DNA from: Viridibacillus sp050278625
GTDB taxonomy: Bacteria; Bacillota; Bacilli; Bacillales_A; Planococcaceae
Assembly: GCF_050278625.1 (NCBI RefSeq)
Contig: NZ_JBNNTI010000020.1
Span: 1 to 64,000 of the forward strand
Direction of reading: 5' to 3'
DNA: 64,000 nt
Made by a program: the position numbers and the translations under genes
Notes under the pieces: model-generated
Database searches by the model: none
What the model saw: only the letters and a program-made list of their open reading frames with translations
What the model was told of the DNA's origin: nothing
Shown here: piece by piece, positions 9,821 to 18,750 of the stretch
How positions within the stretch are numbered: position 1 is the stretch's first letter
Layout of the letters: each line of letters begins with the position of its first letter

Positions 9821-9849
9821 TTGATTCAAGGAACAAATGTTCTTATAAT
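9821..9849 (+). promoter_or_regulatory. Promoter with LexA-type (SOS) box in the spacer
   Basis: -35 TTGATT (9821-9826), a 17-nt spacer and -10 TATAAT (9844-9849). The spacer holds GAACAAATGTTC (9831-9842), which fits the core of the Bacillus LexA consensus (GAAC-RNRY-GTTC). LexA binding here would block transcription until DNA damage. Confidence 0.75.
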
Positions 9850-9869
9850 GAATATAAGAGGTGAGTCGT

Positions 9870-10034
9870 ATGGAACAACGAGTAAAAAAACAGCAATTGA
9901 CAACTGTTGAGAGGCACCATTTACAGTGCGCTGCAAACGAACTATTAAACACTGCATCAAAGGATACAGTTTTATCCACTTTAGCAATCTACGCATGTTT
10001 ATCCAAAATAAAAACGCCATCTACAAAGAGATAG
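9870..10034 (+). CDS. Small protein under a LexA-type operator
   Basis: A 54-residue protein beginning MEQRVKKQQL, with a basic N-terminus and a helical middle (ELLNTASKDTVLSTLAIYAC). No membrane helix or signal peptide is evident. The ATG has GAGGTG 6 nt upstream and lies 21 bp after a near-consensus promoter carrying an SOS box. The 3' end runs into a terminator hairpin at 10009-10041. Family not recognised. Small SOS proteins in Bacillales often stop cell division or aid repair (YneA, SosA); that is context only. Confidence 0.65.
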   Translation: MEQRVKKQQLTTVERHHLQCAANELLNTASKDTVLSTLAIYACLSKIKTPSTKR

Positions 10035-10041
10035 CGTTTTA
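10009..10041. terminator. Bidirectional terminator
   Basis: AAAACGC-CATCT pairs with AGATA-GCGTTTT around a short loop. It serves the small SOS gene on the plus strand and ycgQ (ending at 10052) on the minus strand. The arms resemble those of the hairpin at 61-106. Confidence 0.65.
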
Positions 10042-10051
10042 CTATGTTCAT

Positions 10052-10912
10052 TCATAAATTTGGATTTTCATAACCCCTGAATGTATATGGTTCTTCTGGT
10101 TGTATTGTTTTCTCCCAAGAATCAACCTTCAATACTGGGATATTTGCTTTAAAAGGTTGGTAGTAAACTGTAGAGATCGTACCTTCTACATTCACCCAAT
10201 CATCATCTTGTAATTTCATATCATCCGGAAATTCTACTAACATTCCAAAAACACCTGAGTCTGCTACACAGTGAATGACACCAAAGCGTAACACAAAAGC
10301 CTGCTTACGATCTATTACTTGCTCTTTGTATATAAATCCTTTATATGAGAGTTTTTTTCCGATAAATTCTCCAGGGAAGTTATAGATTGTCTCCATCCCT
10401 TTTAGAAAATTTTCATCATTTAAAGCGACTGTAGGCATATTAGCGAAGACACGGAGCTCTTTTTGCATGATTTCATCATATCCATCTTTTCCAAAGTAAA
10501 TGCTAGTATCTGGACGTAAATACTGCGTTTGTACAAAAGAATCCCCTTCCTCAAAATCATCAATTGCTTTAAATGAAAAGCCTTTTGATTTTACTACAGT
10601 TGAATCTAATGTAGCTATTGGAAGAAATAAGCCTGTCACTAATGGAAAAATAAATATTGCATAGTGGCACATTCTAATGACAAGCGAGCTGTCCTTTTCA
10701 TGTTTATGATCATGGTCACAGCACTTATGACTGTGTTCCTCTTCCTCTTTTGTCATACTGATAATTTGAACAATGGTCAGTATTGCAAAAAGTATAATTC
10801 CCAATATACATATATACTCATACTTCATATTAATATATTTCGAATTATCACCTGATGAGTAGAGGTAATAAAAGAAATAAGTAAAGCTCATTAGTATTAA
10901 TGCTCGAATCAT
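10052..10912 (-). CDS. ycgQ: YcgQ-like TIGR03943 family membrane protein
   Basis: A 286-residue protein of the DUF1980/TIGR03943 family. It has N-terminal helices (about 1-18 and 32-54), a histidine-rich cytoplasmic loop (HSHKCCDHDHKHEK, about 60-73) that looks metal-binding, a third helix (about 80-100) and a long extracellular beta-rich domain. It is the partner of the YcgR permease encoded directly upstream, whose stop lies in its leader. The ATG at 10912 has GGAGGG 7 nt upstream. A GTG five codons earlier overlaps that site and is rejected. The histidines suggest a metal role (inference). Confidence 0.85.
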   Translation of the reverse strand: MIRALILMSFTYFFYYLYSSGDNSKYINMKYEYICILGIILFAILTIVQIISMTKEEEEHSHKCCDHDHKHEKDSSLVIRMCHYAIFIFPLVTGLFLPIATLDSTVVKSKGFSFKAIDDFEEGDSFVQTQYLRPDTSIYFGKDGYDEIMQKELRVFANMPTVALNDENFLKGMETIYNFPGEFIGKKLSYKGFIYKEQVIDRKQAFVLRFGVIHCVADSGVFGMLVEFPDDMKLQDDDWVNVEGTISTVYYQPFKANIPVLKVDSWEKTIQPEEPYTFRGYENPNL

Positions 10913-10926
10913 CTTTATTCCCTCCA

Positions 10927-11799
10927 CTATACTAACATCGAGCTGATAAATACGAAAATAACAATATATAAAATCAGCGTCATTATGAATTTCTTTTTAA
11001 ATGTTGAAAGCATCATTAATAGGTTTTTAATATCAACCATTGCACCGAACAATAAGAAAGCAACTAACGAAGATGTTGTAAAAGTACCTCTAAATGAGGC
11101 AGCTATAAATGCATCTGCTTCAGAGCAAAGTGATAGTACAAACGATAGTCCCATCATGACTAAAGAGGATGTAGCTTTCGTTTGGCCTAATTCTAATAAG
11201 AATGAAGTTTTAACGAATATTTGCATAGAAGCTGCTACAAATGCACCGATGATTAAGTACTTCCCTACCGAGAAAAACTCATCAATTGCATGATTAAGAG
11301 TACCAACAAATTTTTGTGTAAATGATTTCTTTACTTCGTCATGATGACATTGTAATTCGGGTTCTTCTAATAACTGCGTGTCTTTATATTGAAATGAAAT
11401 GATAAGTCCAATGATAAATGCAATAACAAATGCTAATCCACCACGATACCAAACCATATCCCAACTATTCCCAAAAGCAATATAAGTCGAAAATAACACG
11501 ATAGGATTAATAATTGGACCAGTAAGCATAAATGGTATAGCGGCATGTAGTGGCACGCCTTTTTTTAATAATCTTCTAACTATTGGTATAATGCCACATT
11601 CACACGCAGGAAATAACGCACCAATTAACGTTCCATATAAAACTGCAAGTATTTTATTTTTCGGTACAATTTTAGCGATCATCTGTTCACTTACGAACAT
11701 TTGAATAAGTCCTGAAATAAATACACCTATTAGAACAAATGGTAATGCTTCTATAATAATACTAATAAAAATAGTATTCAGTTGTAAAAATGTTGCCAC
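10927..11799 (-). CDS. ycgR: YcgR-like permease (UPF0718/DUF318)
   Basis: A 290-residue membrane protein with about eight helices. It carries the family's repeated motifs: PACECGIIPIVRR in the first half (about 60-75) and LCSEADAFIAAS in the second (about 223-235), each with a conserved Cys and acidic residue. This permease family transports an unknown substrate. Pairing with YcgQ is conserved in Bacillales, and histidine clusters in the partner point to a metal. The start is GTG with AAGG about 10 nt upstream. A short His/Asp stretch lies at about 155 (CHHDE). Confidence 0.85.
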   Translation of the reverse strand: MATFLQLNTIFISIIIEALPFVLIGVFISGLIQMFVSEQMIAKIVPKNKILAVLYGTLIGALFPACECGIIPIVRRLLKKGVPLHAAIPFMLTGPIINPIVLFSTYIAFGNSWDMVWYRGGLAFVIAFIIGLIISFQYKDTQLLEEPELQCHHDEVKKSFTQKFVGTLNHAIDEFFSVGKYLIIGAFVAASMQIFVKTSFLLELGQTKATSSLVMMGLSFVLSLCSEADAFIAASFRGTFTTSSLVAFLLFGAMVDIKNLLMMLSTFKKKFIMTLILYIVIFVFISSMLV

Positions 11800-12025
11800 G
11801 CTTTAATTACCTTCTTTACTTTATCAATTTAATCACTCTATGCATTGTACTCTAAAAAAAATAAAAAAGAAACTAGAGTAATGACATAAGCTAGTTATTG
11901 ATTATAACCTCTTTCGAGTGAGCTATATTCATCTTATATATGCTAATAGATTGTATTTAGTACTACTCTTCATTCATTATAAACCGCCTCTTAATACCCA
12001 TTATTGTATATAAAATTCCATTATA

Positions 12026-12262
12026 TTAAAAAATAGGAATACTACAGTTGTATCAATATCAAAAGGTTTAAGTCAACGTCTCAACCATAATGCATTGAGA
12101 AAACGTGCATTAAATACTTCTACTTGACGTTATATAAAGTCAGTTAATTCTGATGATTTTTCAACAAGTGGTGTAAGGACTGTGAAAACAGCATGTCCAT
12201 ATTATCCTGTAACGAATGTAGTCTTATCAACATCTGAAAACTATAATGTGATAAAGCAATAA
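12026..12262 (+). pseudogene. Remnant of an unidentified gene
   Basis: A continuous plus-strand frame reads TTVVSISKGLSQRLNHNALR, then one in-frame TGA (about 12128), then SVNSDDFSTSGVRTVKTACP and further codons to a stop at 12260. There is no start codon with a ribosome site. The serine- and threonine-rich composition suggests a secreted or surface protein. Family unknown. Confidence 0.35.
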
Positions 12263-12266
12263 TGAA

Positions 12267-12306
12267 AATAAGCCCTAAACACTTCGTTGAGTGTATAGGG
12301 CTTATT
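12267..12306. terminator. Terminator of the odhAB operon
   Basis: Arms 12267-12277 plus 12279-12283 pair with 12290-12294 plus 12296-12306, giving 16 bp with one internal mismatch. T-rich flanks make it usable on both strands. It lies 31 bp past the odhB stop. Confidence 0.85.
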
Positions 12307-12336
12307 TCTAATTCAATTAAATTTAGAACGTTTAAA

Positions 12337-13581
12337 TCAAGATTCTAATAATAAGTCTTCTGGGTTTTCAAGTAATTCTTTAACGGTTTTTAAGAATCCT
12401 ACAGAATCTTTACCATCGATGATACGGTGGTCATAAGATAATGCAACGTACATCATAGGGCGAATTTGTACTTCATCACCAACAGCGATTGGACGTTTTT
12501 GGATTGTATGCATTCCTAGAATTGCAGCTTGAGTACCATTCATGATTGGTGTTGACATTAATGAACCGAATACACCACCATTAGTGATTGTGAATGAACC
12601 ACCTTGTAGGTCAGCTATTTGTAATTTTTTGTCGCGTGCTTTTTTAGCTAGACCACCGATTGCATCTTCAATTTCAGCGAAGTTTTTACGGTCACAATCG
12701 CGTACAACTGGTACTACTAAGCCGTCTTCAGTAGATACAGCAACACCAATATCATAGAAATTATTTAGGTGTATTTCGTTACCTACGATTTGAGCATTAA
12801 CGTATGGGTATTTTTTAAGAGCAGCAACTACTGCTTTTGTAAAGAATGACATGAAACCAAGACGAGTTCCGTCATGTTTTTCTTGGAATTGATCTTTTTT
12901 ACGACTACGAAGTGCCATAACGTTTGTCATGTCGATTTCGTTGAATGTAGTAAGCATTGCCGTACTTTGTTTTACTTCAAGTAAACGAGTTGCGATTGTT
13001 TGACGACGACGAGACATTTTTTCAACTGTTACTCGAGATTCGTCAACTGCAGGAGCAGCTTTTGGCGCTTCAGCTGGTTTTGCTGCAGGAGCTTGTGGAG
13101 CTGTACCGTGTGCAGCTACATCTTGTACGCGAACTCGACCTTGTGGATCAACTGGAGATACAGCCGCTAAGTCAATTCCTTTTTCACGAGCTAGTTTACG
13201 AGCAGCAGGGCTAGCAATTACACGCTCATTTGATGATGATTCTTCTACCACTACAGGTGCTGGTGCAGCTTTTGGTGCCTCTACAGCTGGCGCTGGTGCA
13301 ACAGGTACAGCTACTTCAGCTGCTGGTGCTGGAGTTGCAGCAGCATCACCTGCTTCAACGATTGCGATTACAGCACCTACTAGTACAGTATCGCCTTCTT
13401 CAGCAAGGATTTCTTTCAAAATACCAGCTTCTTCAGAGATGATTTCAGCGTTTACTTTATCAGTTTCAAGTTCTACGATAAACTCGCCCTTTTCTACTCT
13501 ATCACCAGGTTTTTTCACCCATTGTGCGATCGTACCTTCTGTGATTGATTCTGCTAATTCCGGGACAATAATTTCAGCCAC
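12337..13581 (-). CDS. odhB: 2-oxoglutarate dehydrogenase E2, dihydrolipoyl succinyltransferase
   Basis: A 414-residue E2 subunit of the TCA-cycle 2-oxoglutarate dehydrogenase complex. It transfers the succinyl group from E1 to CoA through lipoyl-lysine. The lipoyl domain (1-77, lysine in ETDKVN at about 42) is followed by an Ala/Pro linker, an E1/E3-binding domain (ASPAARKLAREKGID, about 122-158), a second linker and the catalytic domain with SYDHRIIDG (about 385). The start is GTG (MAEIIVPEL) with GGAGG 8 nt upstream; the longer TTG frame would contain the ribosome site. It lies 29 bp behind odhA in one operon. Confidence 0.97.
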   Translation of the reverse strand: MAEIIVPELAESITEGTIAQWVKKPGDRVEKGEFIVELETDKVNAEIISEEAGILKEILAEEGDTVLVGAVIAIVEAGDAAATPAPAAEVAVPVAPAPAVEAPKAAPAPVVVEESSSNERVIASPAARKLAREKGIDLAAVSPVDPQGRVRVQDVAAHGTAPQAPAAKPAEAPKAAPAVDESRVTVEKMSRRRQTIATRLLEVKQSTAMLTTFNEIDMTNVMALRSRKKDQFQEKHDGTRLGFMSFFTKAVVAALKKYPYVNAQIVGNEIHLNNFYDIGVAVSTEDGLVVPVVRDCDRKNFAEIEDAIGGLAKKARDKKLQIADLQGGSFTITNGGVFGSLMSTPIMNGTQAAILGMHTIQKRPIAVGDEVQIRPMMYVALSYDHRIIDGKDSVGFLKTVKELLENPEDLLLES

Positions 13582-13610
13582 TATAATTTCCTCCTTCAAA
13601 GTATTCGCTA

Positions 13611-16409
13611 TTAGCGAGTTACAGCTTCTTCAATAATACGTGCTTGTTCAGCTTTGTATGAATCTGCATCACCTTCAGCAGGAGATGAACGTACGATACG
13701 ACCGATGTAACGAACGTCTTTGTCTTCTGCTACTTCACGCATATAAGGATCTGCAAATGACCATGAACCCATGTTTTGTGGTTCTTCTTGTACCCAAGCA
13801 AGTTCTTTTGCATTAGGGAAACGTTTAATGATTGCAGCAATCTTCTCAGATGGGAATGGGTACAGTTGTTCAACTCGTACTAAGTGTACGTGATCGAACT
13901 CTTTACCATCGCCAACTTTTTCTGCAATATCAATAGCTACTTTACCAGAAGCAAATAGAATACGCTCAACTTTTTTCGCAGCTGAACCAGTTGTTGGGTG
14001 TTCAATAACTGTCTCGAAGTGGCCAGTTGTTAATTCTTCAAGATCTGCAGCAACGATTTGATTACGTAATAGTGATTTTGGTGATACAAGAACTAATGGA
14101 CGAATTGCTTCTGTACCTAACATTTTAGCTTGACGACGTAATAAATGGAAGTAGTTTGCAGCACTTGATAGGTTTGCAACTGTCCAGTTGTTTTCACCAG
14201 CTAATTGTAAGAAACGTTCTAAACGAGCACTTGTATGTTCTGAACCTTGACCTTCAGCAGCATGTGGTAATAACATAACAAGACCAGATTTTTGACCCCA
14301 TTTAGAGCGAGATGCTGAAATAAAGTTATCAAACATTACTTGAGCCATATTTGCGAAGTCACCGTATTGTGCTTCCCAGATAGTTAAGTTTTTCTCGTTT
14401 TCTAAATTATAACCATACTCATAGCCTACGATAGCAGCTTCAGATAACGGGCTGTTATAAACAACAAATGAAGAATCTGCACCGGAAATATGGTGTAATG
14501 GTGTTAATTCTGCACCCGTTTTTTCGTCATGTAATACTAAGTGACGGTGTGCGAATGTACCACGTTGTGCATCTTGACCTGTTAATCGGATTGAATTACC
14601 TTCTTGTGTAATTGCACCGAATGCTAATGTTTCAGCATGACCCCAGTCAATTTTTCCTTTACCCATGAATGCATCTTCACGACGGCTTAGGATTTTGCCT
14701 AATTTTTTGAAGACATTGAAGTCTTGTGGCCATGTTAATAATTCTTTATTCATTTTTTCTAGACGTTCGCGTTCAACACCAGTTTCTACGATATCATAAC
14801 CGTTCTTCACAGCTTCTGGCATTTCGTTTTCAACATGTTGCCCTTCGCCAACTTCTTTCACATGATCATAAGCTGCTTGCATTTCCTTTTGTGTATCAGC
14901 ATCTAAAGAAGCTACTTCTTCTGCTGTTACAATGCCTTGATCTGCAAGTACTTTACCATACAATGCGCGGACAGTATCGTGTTTATGAACACCTGTGTAC
15001 ATTGTTGGGTTTGTGATCATAGGTTCATCCATTTCATTATGACCATATCGACGATAACCGACTAAGTCTACTAAAATGTCCTTACCGAATTGTTCACGGT
15101 ATTCTATTGCAAAACGAGCCACTTGTACAACTGCTTCTGGATCATCAGCATTAACGTGTAATACTGGAATTTCATAACCTTTTGCAGGATCAGAAGAGTA
15201 TACAGTTGAACGTGAATCATAATGTTCAGTAGTAAAGCCAATCATATTATTAGCAATAATATGAACTGAACCACCTGTGTTAAATCCTTTTGTACGAGAG
15301 TAGTTCATCGTTTCAGTTACGACACCTTGACCAGCAAACGCTGCGTCACCATGAACTAAGATCGCTAATGCAGATTTAGCATCTTGAGTTGGAGCACCTG
15401 CATTAAAAGTATTATCTTGAGCTGCACGAGCTTGGCCTGTAACAACTGGACTAACTACTTCTAAGTGAGATGGGTTATAAGCTAATTTGATTGTTGCACC
15501 TTTTTTGCTGTTATATGTAGCACCCATGTGATATTTAACATCGCCGAACCATCCTTTAGTCATTTCTAAAGAACCGTCCTGTGGAATAAATAACTCACTT
15601 GGAACGTGTGCAAAATCAGCAAACATCATATCATATGGTTTGTGTAATACATGTGTTAACACATTTAAGCGACCACGGTGAGCCATACCGATCATGACAT
15701 TTTTTACACCTTTGTCTTCTGAACGGTGAACAATTTCATCCATTAGAACAACTAATGCATCTAAGCCTTCGATAGAAAAGCGTTTTTGACCAACAAATGT
15801 TTTGTGGATGAATTTCTCAAAGCCTTCAACTTTTGTTAATTGGTTTAAAACTGCTTTTTTCTCATCACTTGAAAGACCAGTGTTTAATACACCACTTTCA
15901 ATTTTAGATTGAAGCCACACTCTCTCTTCACTGTTAACAACATGTGCAATTTCGAAAGCAATTTTACTTGTGTAAATAGCTTTCAGGTAATTAATAGCAT
16001 CTAATCCATTGTTAACGGTTGCAGGAATGTCTTTCAATAATACCGAAGCAGGTACTTGTATTAGATCTTGATCAGATAAACCATAAGTTTTTGCTTCGAT
16101 TCGAGTAGTGTCACGTGGATGGTCTTTTAAAGGATAAATATCTGCGCCTAAGTGACCATATACACGAATGGCATCCGCATATTGAACAGCAGCTAAAACC
16201 TTTGTAAAGTTACCAGGATCAACGCTTGTAGCGTCAGATACTTCACTAGTTTGTACTGGTGCACCGTATTGTTCGAATAATGATACAAGTTCTGGATCAA
16301 CTTCTTCTGGTGATGTTAAGTACAAATCGTACATTTCCATCACATAGCCAAGGTTGGGACCTGAAAATGCTGCCCATGGTGAGCTTACAGGTGAAACATT
16401 GTTTGACAT
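13611..16409 (-). CDS. odhA: 2-oxoglutarate dehydrogenase E1
   Basis: A 932-residue thiamine-diphosphate enzyme that decarboxylates 2-oxoglutarate and passes the succinyl group to the E2 lipoyl arm. The active-site region shows IGMAHRGRLNVL (about 240), the GDAAFAGQGVV cofactor segment (about 353) and YRRYGHNEMDEP (about 453). Length matches Bacillus OdhA. GGAGG lies 9 nt before the ATG. First gene of the odhAB pair; the E3 subunit is not encoded here, as is usual since it is shared with pyruvate dehydrogenase. Confidence 0.98.
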   Translation of the reverse strand: MSNNVSPVSSPWAAFSGPNLGYVMEMYDLYLTSPEEVDPELVSLFEQYGAPVQTSEVSDATSVDPGNFTKVLAAVQYADAIRVYGHLGADIYPLKDHPRDTTRIEAKTYGLSDQDLIQVPASVLLKDIPATVNNGLDAINYLKAIYTSKIAFEIAHVVNSEERVWLQSKIESGVLNTGLSSDEKKAVLNQLTKVEGFEKFIHKTFVGQKRFSIEGLDALVVLMDEIVHRSEDKGVKNVMIGMAHRGRLNVLTHVLHKPYDMMFADFAHVPSELFIPQDGSLEMTKGWFGDVKYHMGATYNSKKGATIKLAYNPSHLEVVSPVVTGQARAAQDNTFNAGAPTQDAKSALAILVHGDAAFAGQGVVTETMNYSRTKGFNTGGSVHIIANNMIGFTTEHYDSRSTVYSSDPAKGYEIPVLHVNADDPEAVVQVARFAIEYREQFGKDILVDLVGYRRYGHNEMDEPMITNPTMYTGVHKHDTVRALYGKVLADQGIVTAEEVASLDADTQKEMQAAYDHVKEVGEGQHVENEMPEAVKNGYDIVETGVERERLEKMNKELLTWPQDFNVFKKLGKILSRREDAFMGKGKIDWGHAETLAFGAITQEGNSIRLTGQDAQRGTFAHRHLVLHDEKTGAELTPLHHISGADSSFVVYNSPLSEAAIVGYEYGYNLENEKNLTIWEAQYGDFANMAQVMFDNFISASRSKWGQKSGLVMLLPHAAEGQGSEHTSARLERFLQLAGENNWTVANLSSAANYFHLLRRQAKMLGTEAIRPLVLVSPKSLLRNQIVAADLEELTTGHFETVIEHPTTGSAAKKVERILFASGKVAIDIAEKVGDGKEFDHVHLVRVEQLYPFPSEKIAAIIKRFPNAKELAWVQEEPQNMGSWSFADPYMREVAEDKDVRYIGRIVRSSPAEGDADSYKAEQARIIEEAVTR

Positions 16410-16448
16410 GTAGAATTACCTCCAACTTTTTTGCCAAGTGGCAGTTCC

Positions 16449-16473
16449 ATTAATTAATTTAATTAATAATTTG
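16449..16473. promoter_or_regulatory. AT-rich palindrome upstream of odhA
   Basis: ATTAATTAATTTAATTAATAAT lies about 40-64 bp before the odhA start. It may overlap the promoter or an operator. No regulator assigned. Confidence 0.25.
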
Positions 16474-16654
16474 AAAATCCACTAACTATCTTACCATTCT
16501 TCCTGCTTAAGTGAAACAACTGTATTAATAAATCAAGAAGAACATTTTTCCCCTTCCATCTTACTACTCTTCACAAAAAATACAATCGTTTTCAACAAAT
16601 TTAGCAATTTTTTTCTTGAACGAACTAATAATAGAATAAACTTTGAGAAAAACG

Positions 16655-18061
16655 TCATTTTTCAGCTGGCAAATCTATATAAAAAGTACTACCAAAATGA
16701 AGTTTACTTTTCAGTTTAATGGTTCCGCGGTATTTATTTACCAACATATTTACAATACTTAAACCTAATCCTGTGCCTCCATCTTCACGTGAACGAGATG
16801 AGTCGACTCTATAAAAACGATCGAATATACGTGCTTGATCTTCCTCTGCAATACCAATACCTTGATCTGACACTTCAATTTGCACAGTTTCTTGTTGTTT
16901 CGAGAGTCTAACCTTAATCATTGGACTATTTTCTGAATAGCGTATAGCATTTTGTAAAAGGTTACGTAAAATCTGGCCAAAAGCGTTGTCGGAAATAATC
17001 GCTCGGTAACTAAACTCTGGATCAACTTCTAATTCAATCGCAGCAGCTGGAAACAATACTTTTATTTCCTCCATAATATCGGTAGTAATAAAAAGAAGAT
17101 CTGCACTGTTTTGTATATCATTCTGCTCTCTTCTTGCAAGATCTAACATCTCTTCTATAAGCTTTTTCATACGTGTAATTTCAAGCAAAGAAGTGTTTAG
17201 TGACTCTTCAAAAACCGCTGGATCATCTTTGCCCCATCTTTTGATTAACGATAAATGTCCTTCTACTACTTGAATTGGTGTTCTCAGCTCATGAGAGGCA
17301 TCAGAAATGAATTGTTGCTGACTCAGGAATGATTGCTCTAGCTCCCCCATCATCGATCGATAAACGGACAATAAGTCACCAATTTCATCCTTGGCATCGT
17401 ATTGAAGTTTAATAGGTGCTGTAAAACCCTGTTCAGCAACTTCTGTCATCTCTAATCTCAAGTCGTCTAATGGTTTCAGTAAAGTTGTCGCCAAAAAATA
17501 GCCTATTCCGGCAGATGCTATAAGGGCCCCTAATCCCATAATACACATAGCCGTTAGAATATATCGCATAAGTGATACAAATGAAGTCAAAGGATGCGTC
17601 AATTGTATATAGCCTGAGAAAGGTCCAATCCTTATCGTGGATGTCGCCAAAAACGTATCTACACTTTCTACCTTTTCTTTCGATATTGCATAACCGTGAT
17701 CAGGTAAATTTTCTGGTAATGAAGGCATAATTTTCGTCGAATCATTAATACGTAATATTTCTACTTTATCTTGATTTAAGATACGTACCGTTTGATTTTT
17801 ATCAACAATAGAATTCATAAGCCCTTTATTTGACTGTATATCATGTATGGTTAAGAAATTACCTTGAGATTCAAAGAACACTGTTAAATCATCCATCGTT
17901 CGCTTAACAGACTGCTCCTGTTCATTTAAAAGCCATGAATGGATTGCAATATAGAGAACCGAACAAATTACAGCAAAGCTAATGAAAATGACTACAGCAG
18001 ATGTAAGTGCCCATTTCCCTTTTAATGACTGGTTTGATAGATAATATTGGAATTTCTTCAT
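16655..18061 (-). CDS. arlS: Sensor histidine kinase, ArlS type
   Basis: A 468-residue membrane kinase. TM1 is at about 18-40, an extracellular sensor at 41-165, TM2 at 166-190, HAMP at 192-244, then HisKA with the phosphorylated His in SDASHELRTP (about 258) and an HATPase domain with DQGIGI and GGTGLGLSI. The EGHLSLIKRWGKDDPAV stretch is characteristic of ArlS. It overlaps arlR by 4 bp (ATGA). In Staphylococcus the same order, odhB-odhA-arlS-arlR, is found; there ArlRS controls autolysis, adhesion and virulence genes. The signal here is unknown. Confidence 0.9.
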   Translation of the reverse strand: MKKFQYYLSNQSLKGKWALTSAVVIFISFAVICSVLYIAIHSWLLNEQEQSVKRTMDDLTVFFESQGNFLTIHDIQSNKGLMNSIVDKNQTVRILNQDKVEILRINDSTKIMPSLPENLPDHGYAISKEKVESVDTFLATSTIRIGPFSGYIQLTHPLTSFVSLMRYILTAMCIMGLGALIASAGIGYFLATTLLKPLDDLRLEMTEVAEQGFTAPIKLQYDAKDEIGDLLSVYRSMMGELEQSFLSQQQFISDASHELRTPIQVVEGHLSLIKRWGKDDPAVFEESLNTSLLEITRMKKLIEEMLDLARREQNDIQNSADLLFITTDIMEEIKVLFPAAAIELEVDPEFSYRAIISDNAFGQILRNLLQNAIRYSENSPMIKVRLSKQQETVQIEVSDQGIGIAEEDQARIFDRFYRVDSSRSREDGGTGLGLSIVNMLVNKYRGTIKLKSKLHFGSTFYIDLPAEK

Positions 18062-18732
18062 TCTCGTATCACATACCCGACTCCACGAACCGTTTCAATA
18101 TAACTACTTGCCAATTTAGGTAATTTTGATCGAAGGTGACGGATATAAACGTCTACAACATTTGTTTCAACATCTGATTGATAACCCCAAACTTGCTGTA
18201 AAATTCGATCACGAGTACAAACACGGTTTTTATTTTCTATAAGTAGGCAAAGTAAATCAAATTCCGTTTTCGTTAAACTCAGTATTTCCTCGTTAACAAA
18301 TGCAGTGTATGCAGCAGTATTAATAGTTATATTTTTAAATGTTAATTGTTGACCTGTTGATTCTGTTGAAGTGTAGCGTCTTAAAATAGAGCGAATTCTT
18401 GCAAGCAATTCTTCTATTGCAAAAGGCTTGACAATGTAATCATCTGCCCCCGCGTCTAGACCCGCTACACGGTCAATTACAGCATCCCGTGCGGTTATTA
18501 AAATAATAGGCACATCCGAAATGGCTCTAATACGTCTACATACTTCAATTCCATTTAGTTCAGGTAGCATAACATCGAGTAAAATGACATCGAATTCTTG
18601 TTCTAAAGCAGTCTCTAGACCAACACGACCATTAGAACAAACTGTCACTGCAAATTGCTCATGCTTTAGTTCTAATTCAATAAATCGCGCAATGTTTTTT
18701 TCATCTTCTACTAATAGAATATGCTTTTGCAT
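18058..18732 (-). CDS. arlR: OmpR-family response regulator, ArlR type
   Basis: A 224-residue regulator. The receiver domain (1-118) has its acidic pocket in VEDEKN, the phospho-acceptor Asp in ILLDVMLPELNG (about 52) and the Lys in IVKPF (about 101). A winged-helix DNA-binding domain (about 128-222) ends VETVRGVGYVIRE. The ATG at 18732 has AAGGTG 6 nt upstream; a GTG three codons earlier is part of that site. It is translationally coupled to arlS and lies 18 bp behind the diguanylate cyclase gene. Confidence 0.92.
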   Translation of the reverse strand: MQKHILLVEDEKNIARFIELELKHEQFAVTVCSNGRVGLETALEQEFDVILLDVMLPELNGIEVCRRIRAISDVPIILITARDAVIDRVAGLDAGADDYIVKPFAIEELLARIRSILRRYTSTESTGQQLTFKNITINTAAYTAFVNEEILSLTKTEFDLLCLLIENKNRVCTRDRILQQVWGYQSDVETNVVDVYIRHLRSKLPKLASSYIETVRGVGYVIRE

Positions 18733-18750
18733 TGAAAACACCTTCCATCT

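Noticed and set aside
9758..10020. Two minus-strand open frames opposite the small LexA-box gene
   Set aside because: They are antisense to a gene with a better start and promoter and have no ribosome site.
12957..13442. Leu/Gln-rich plus-strand frames opposite odhB
   Set aside because: Artefacts of the antisense of the Ala/Pro-rich linkers and binding domain of OdhB.
14726..15016. 96-codon frame opposite odhA
   Set aside because: Antisense shadow of a highly conserved gene.
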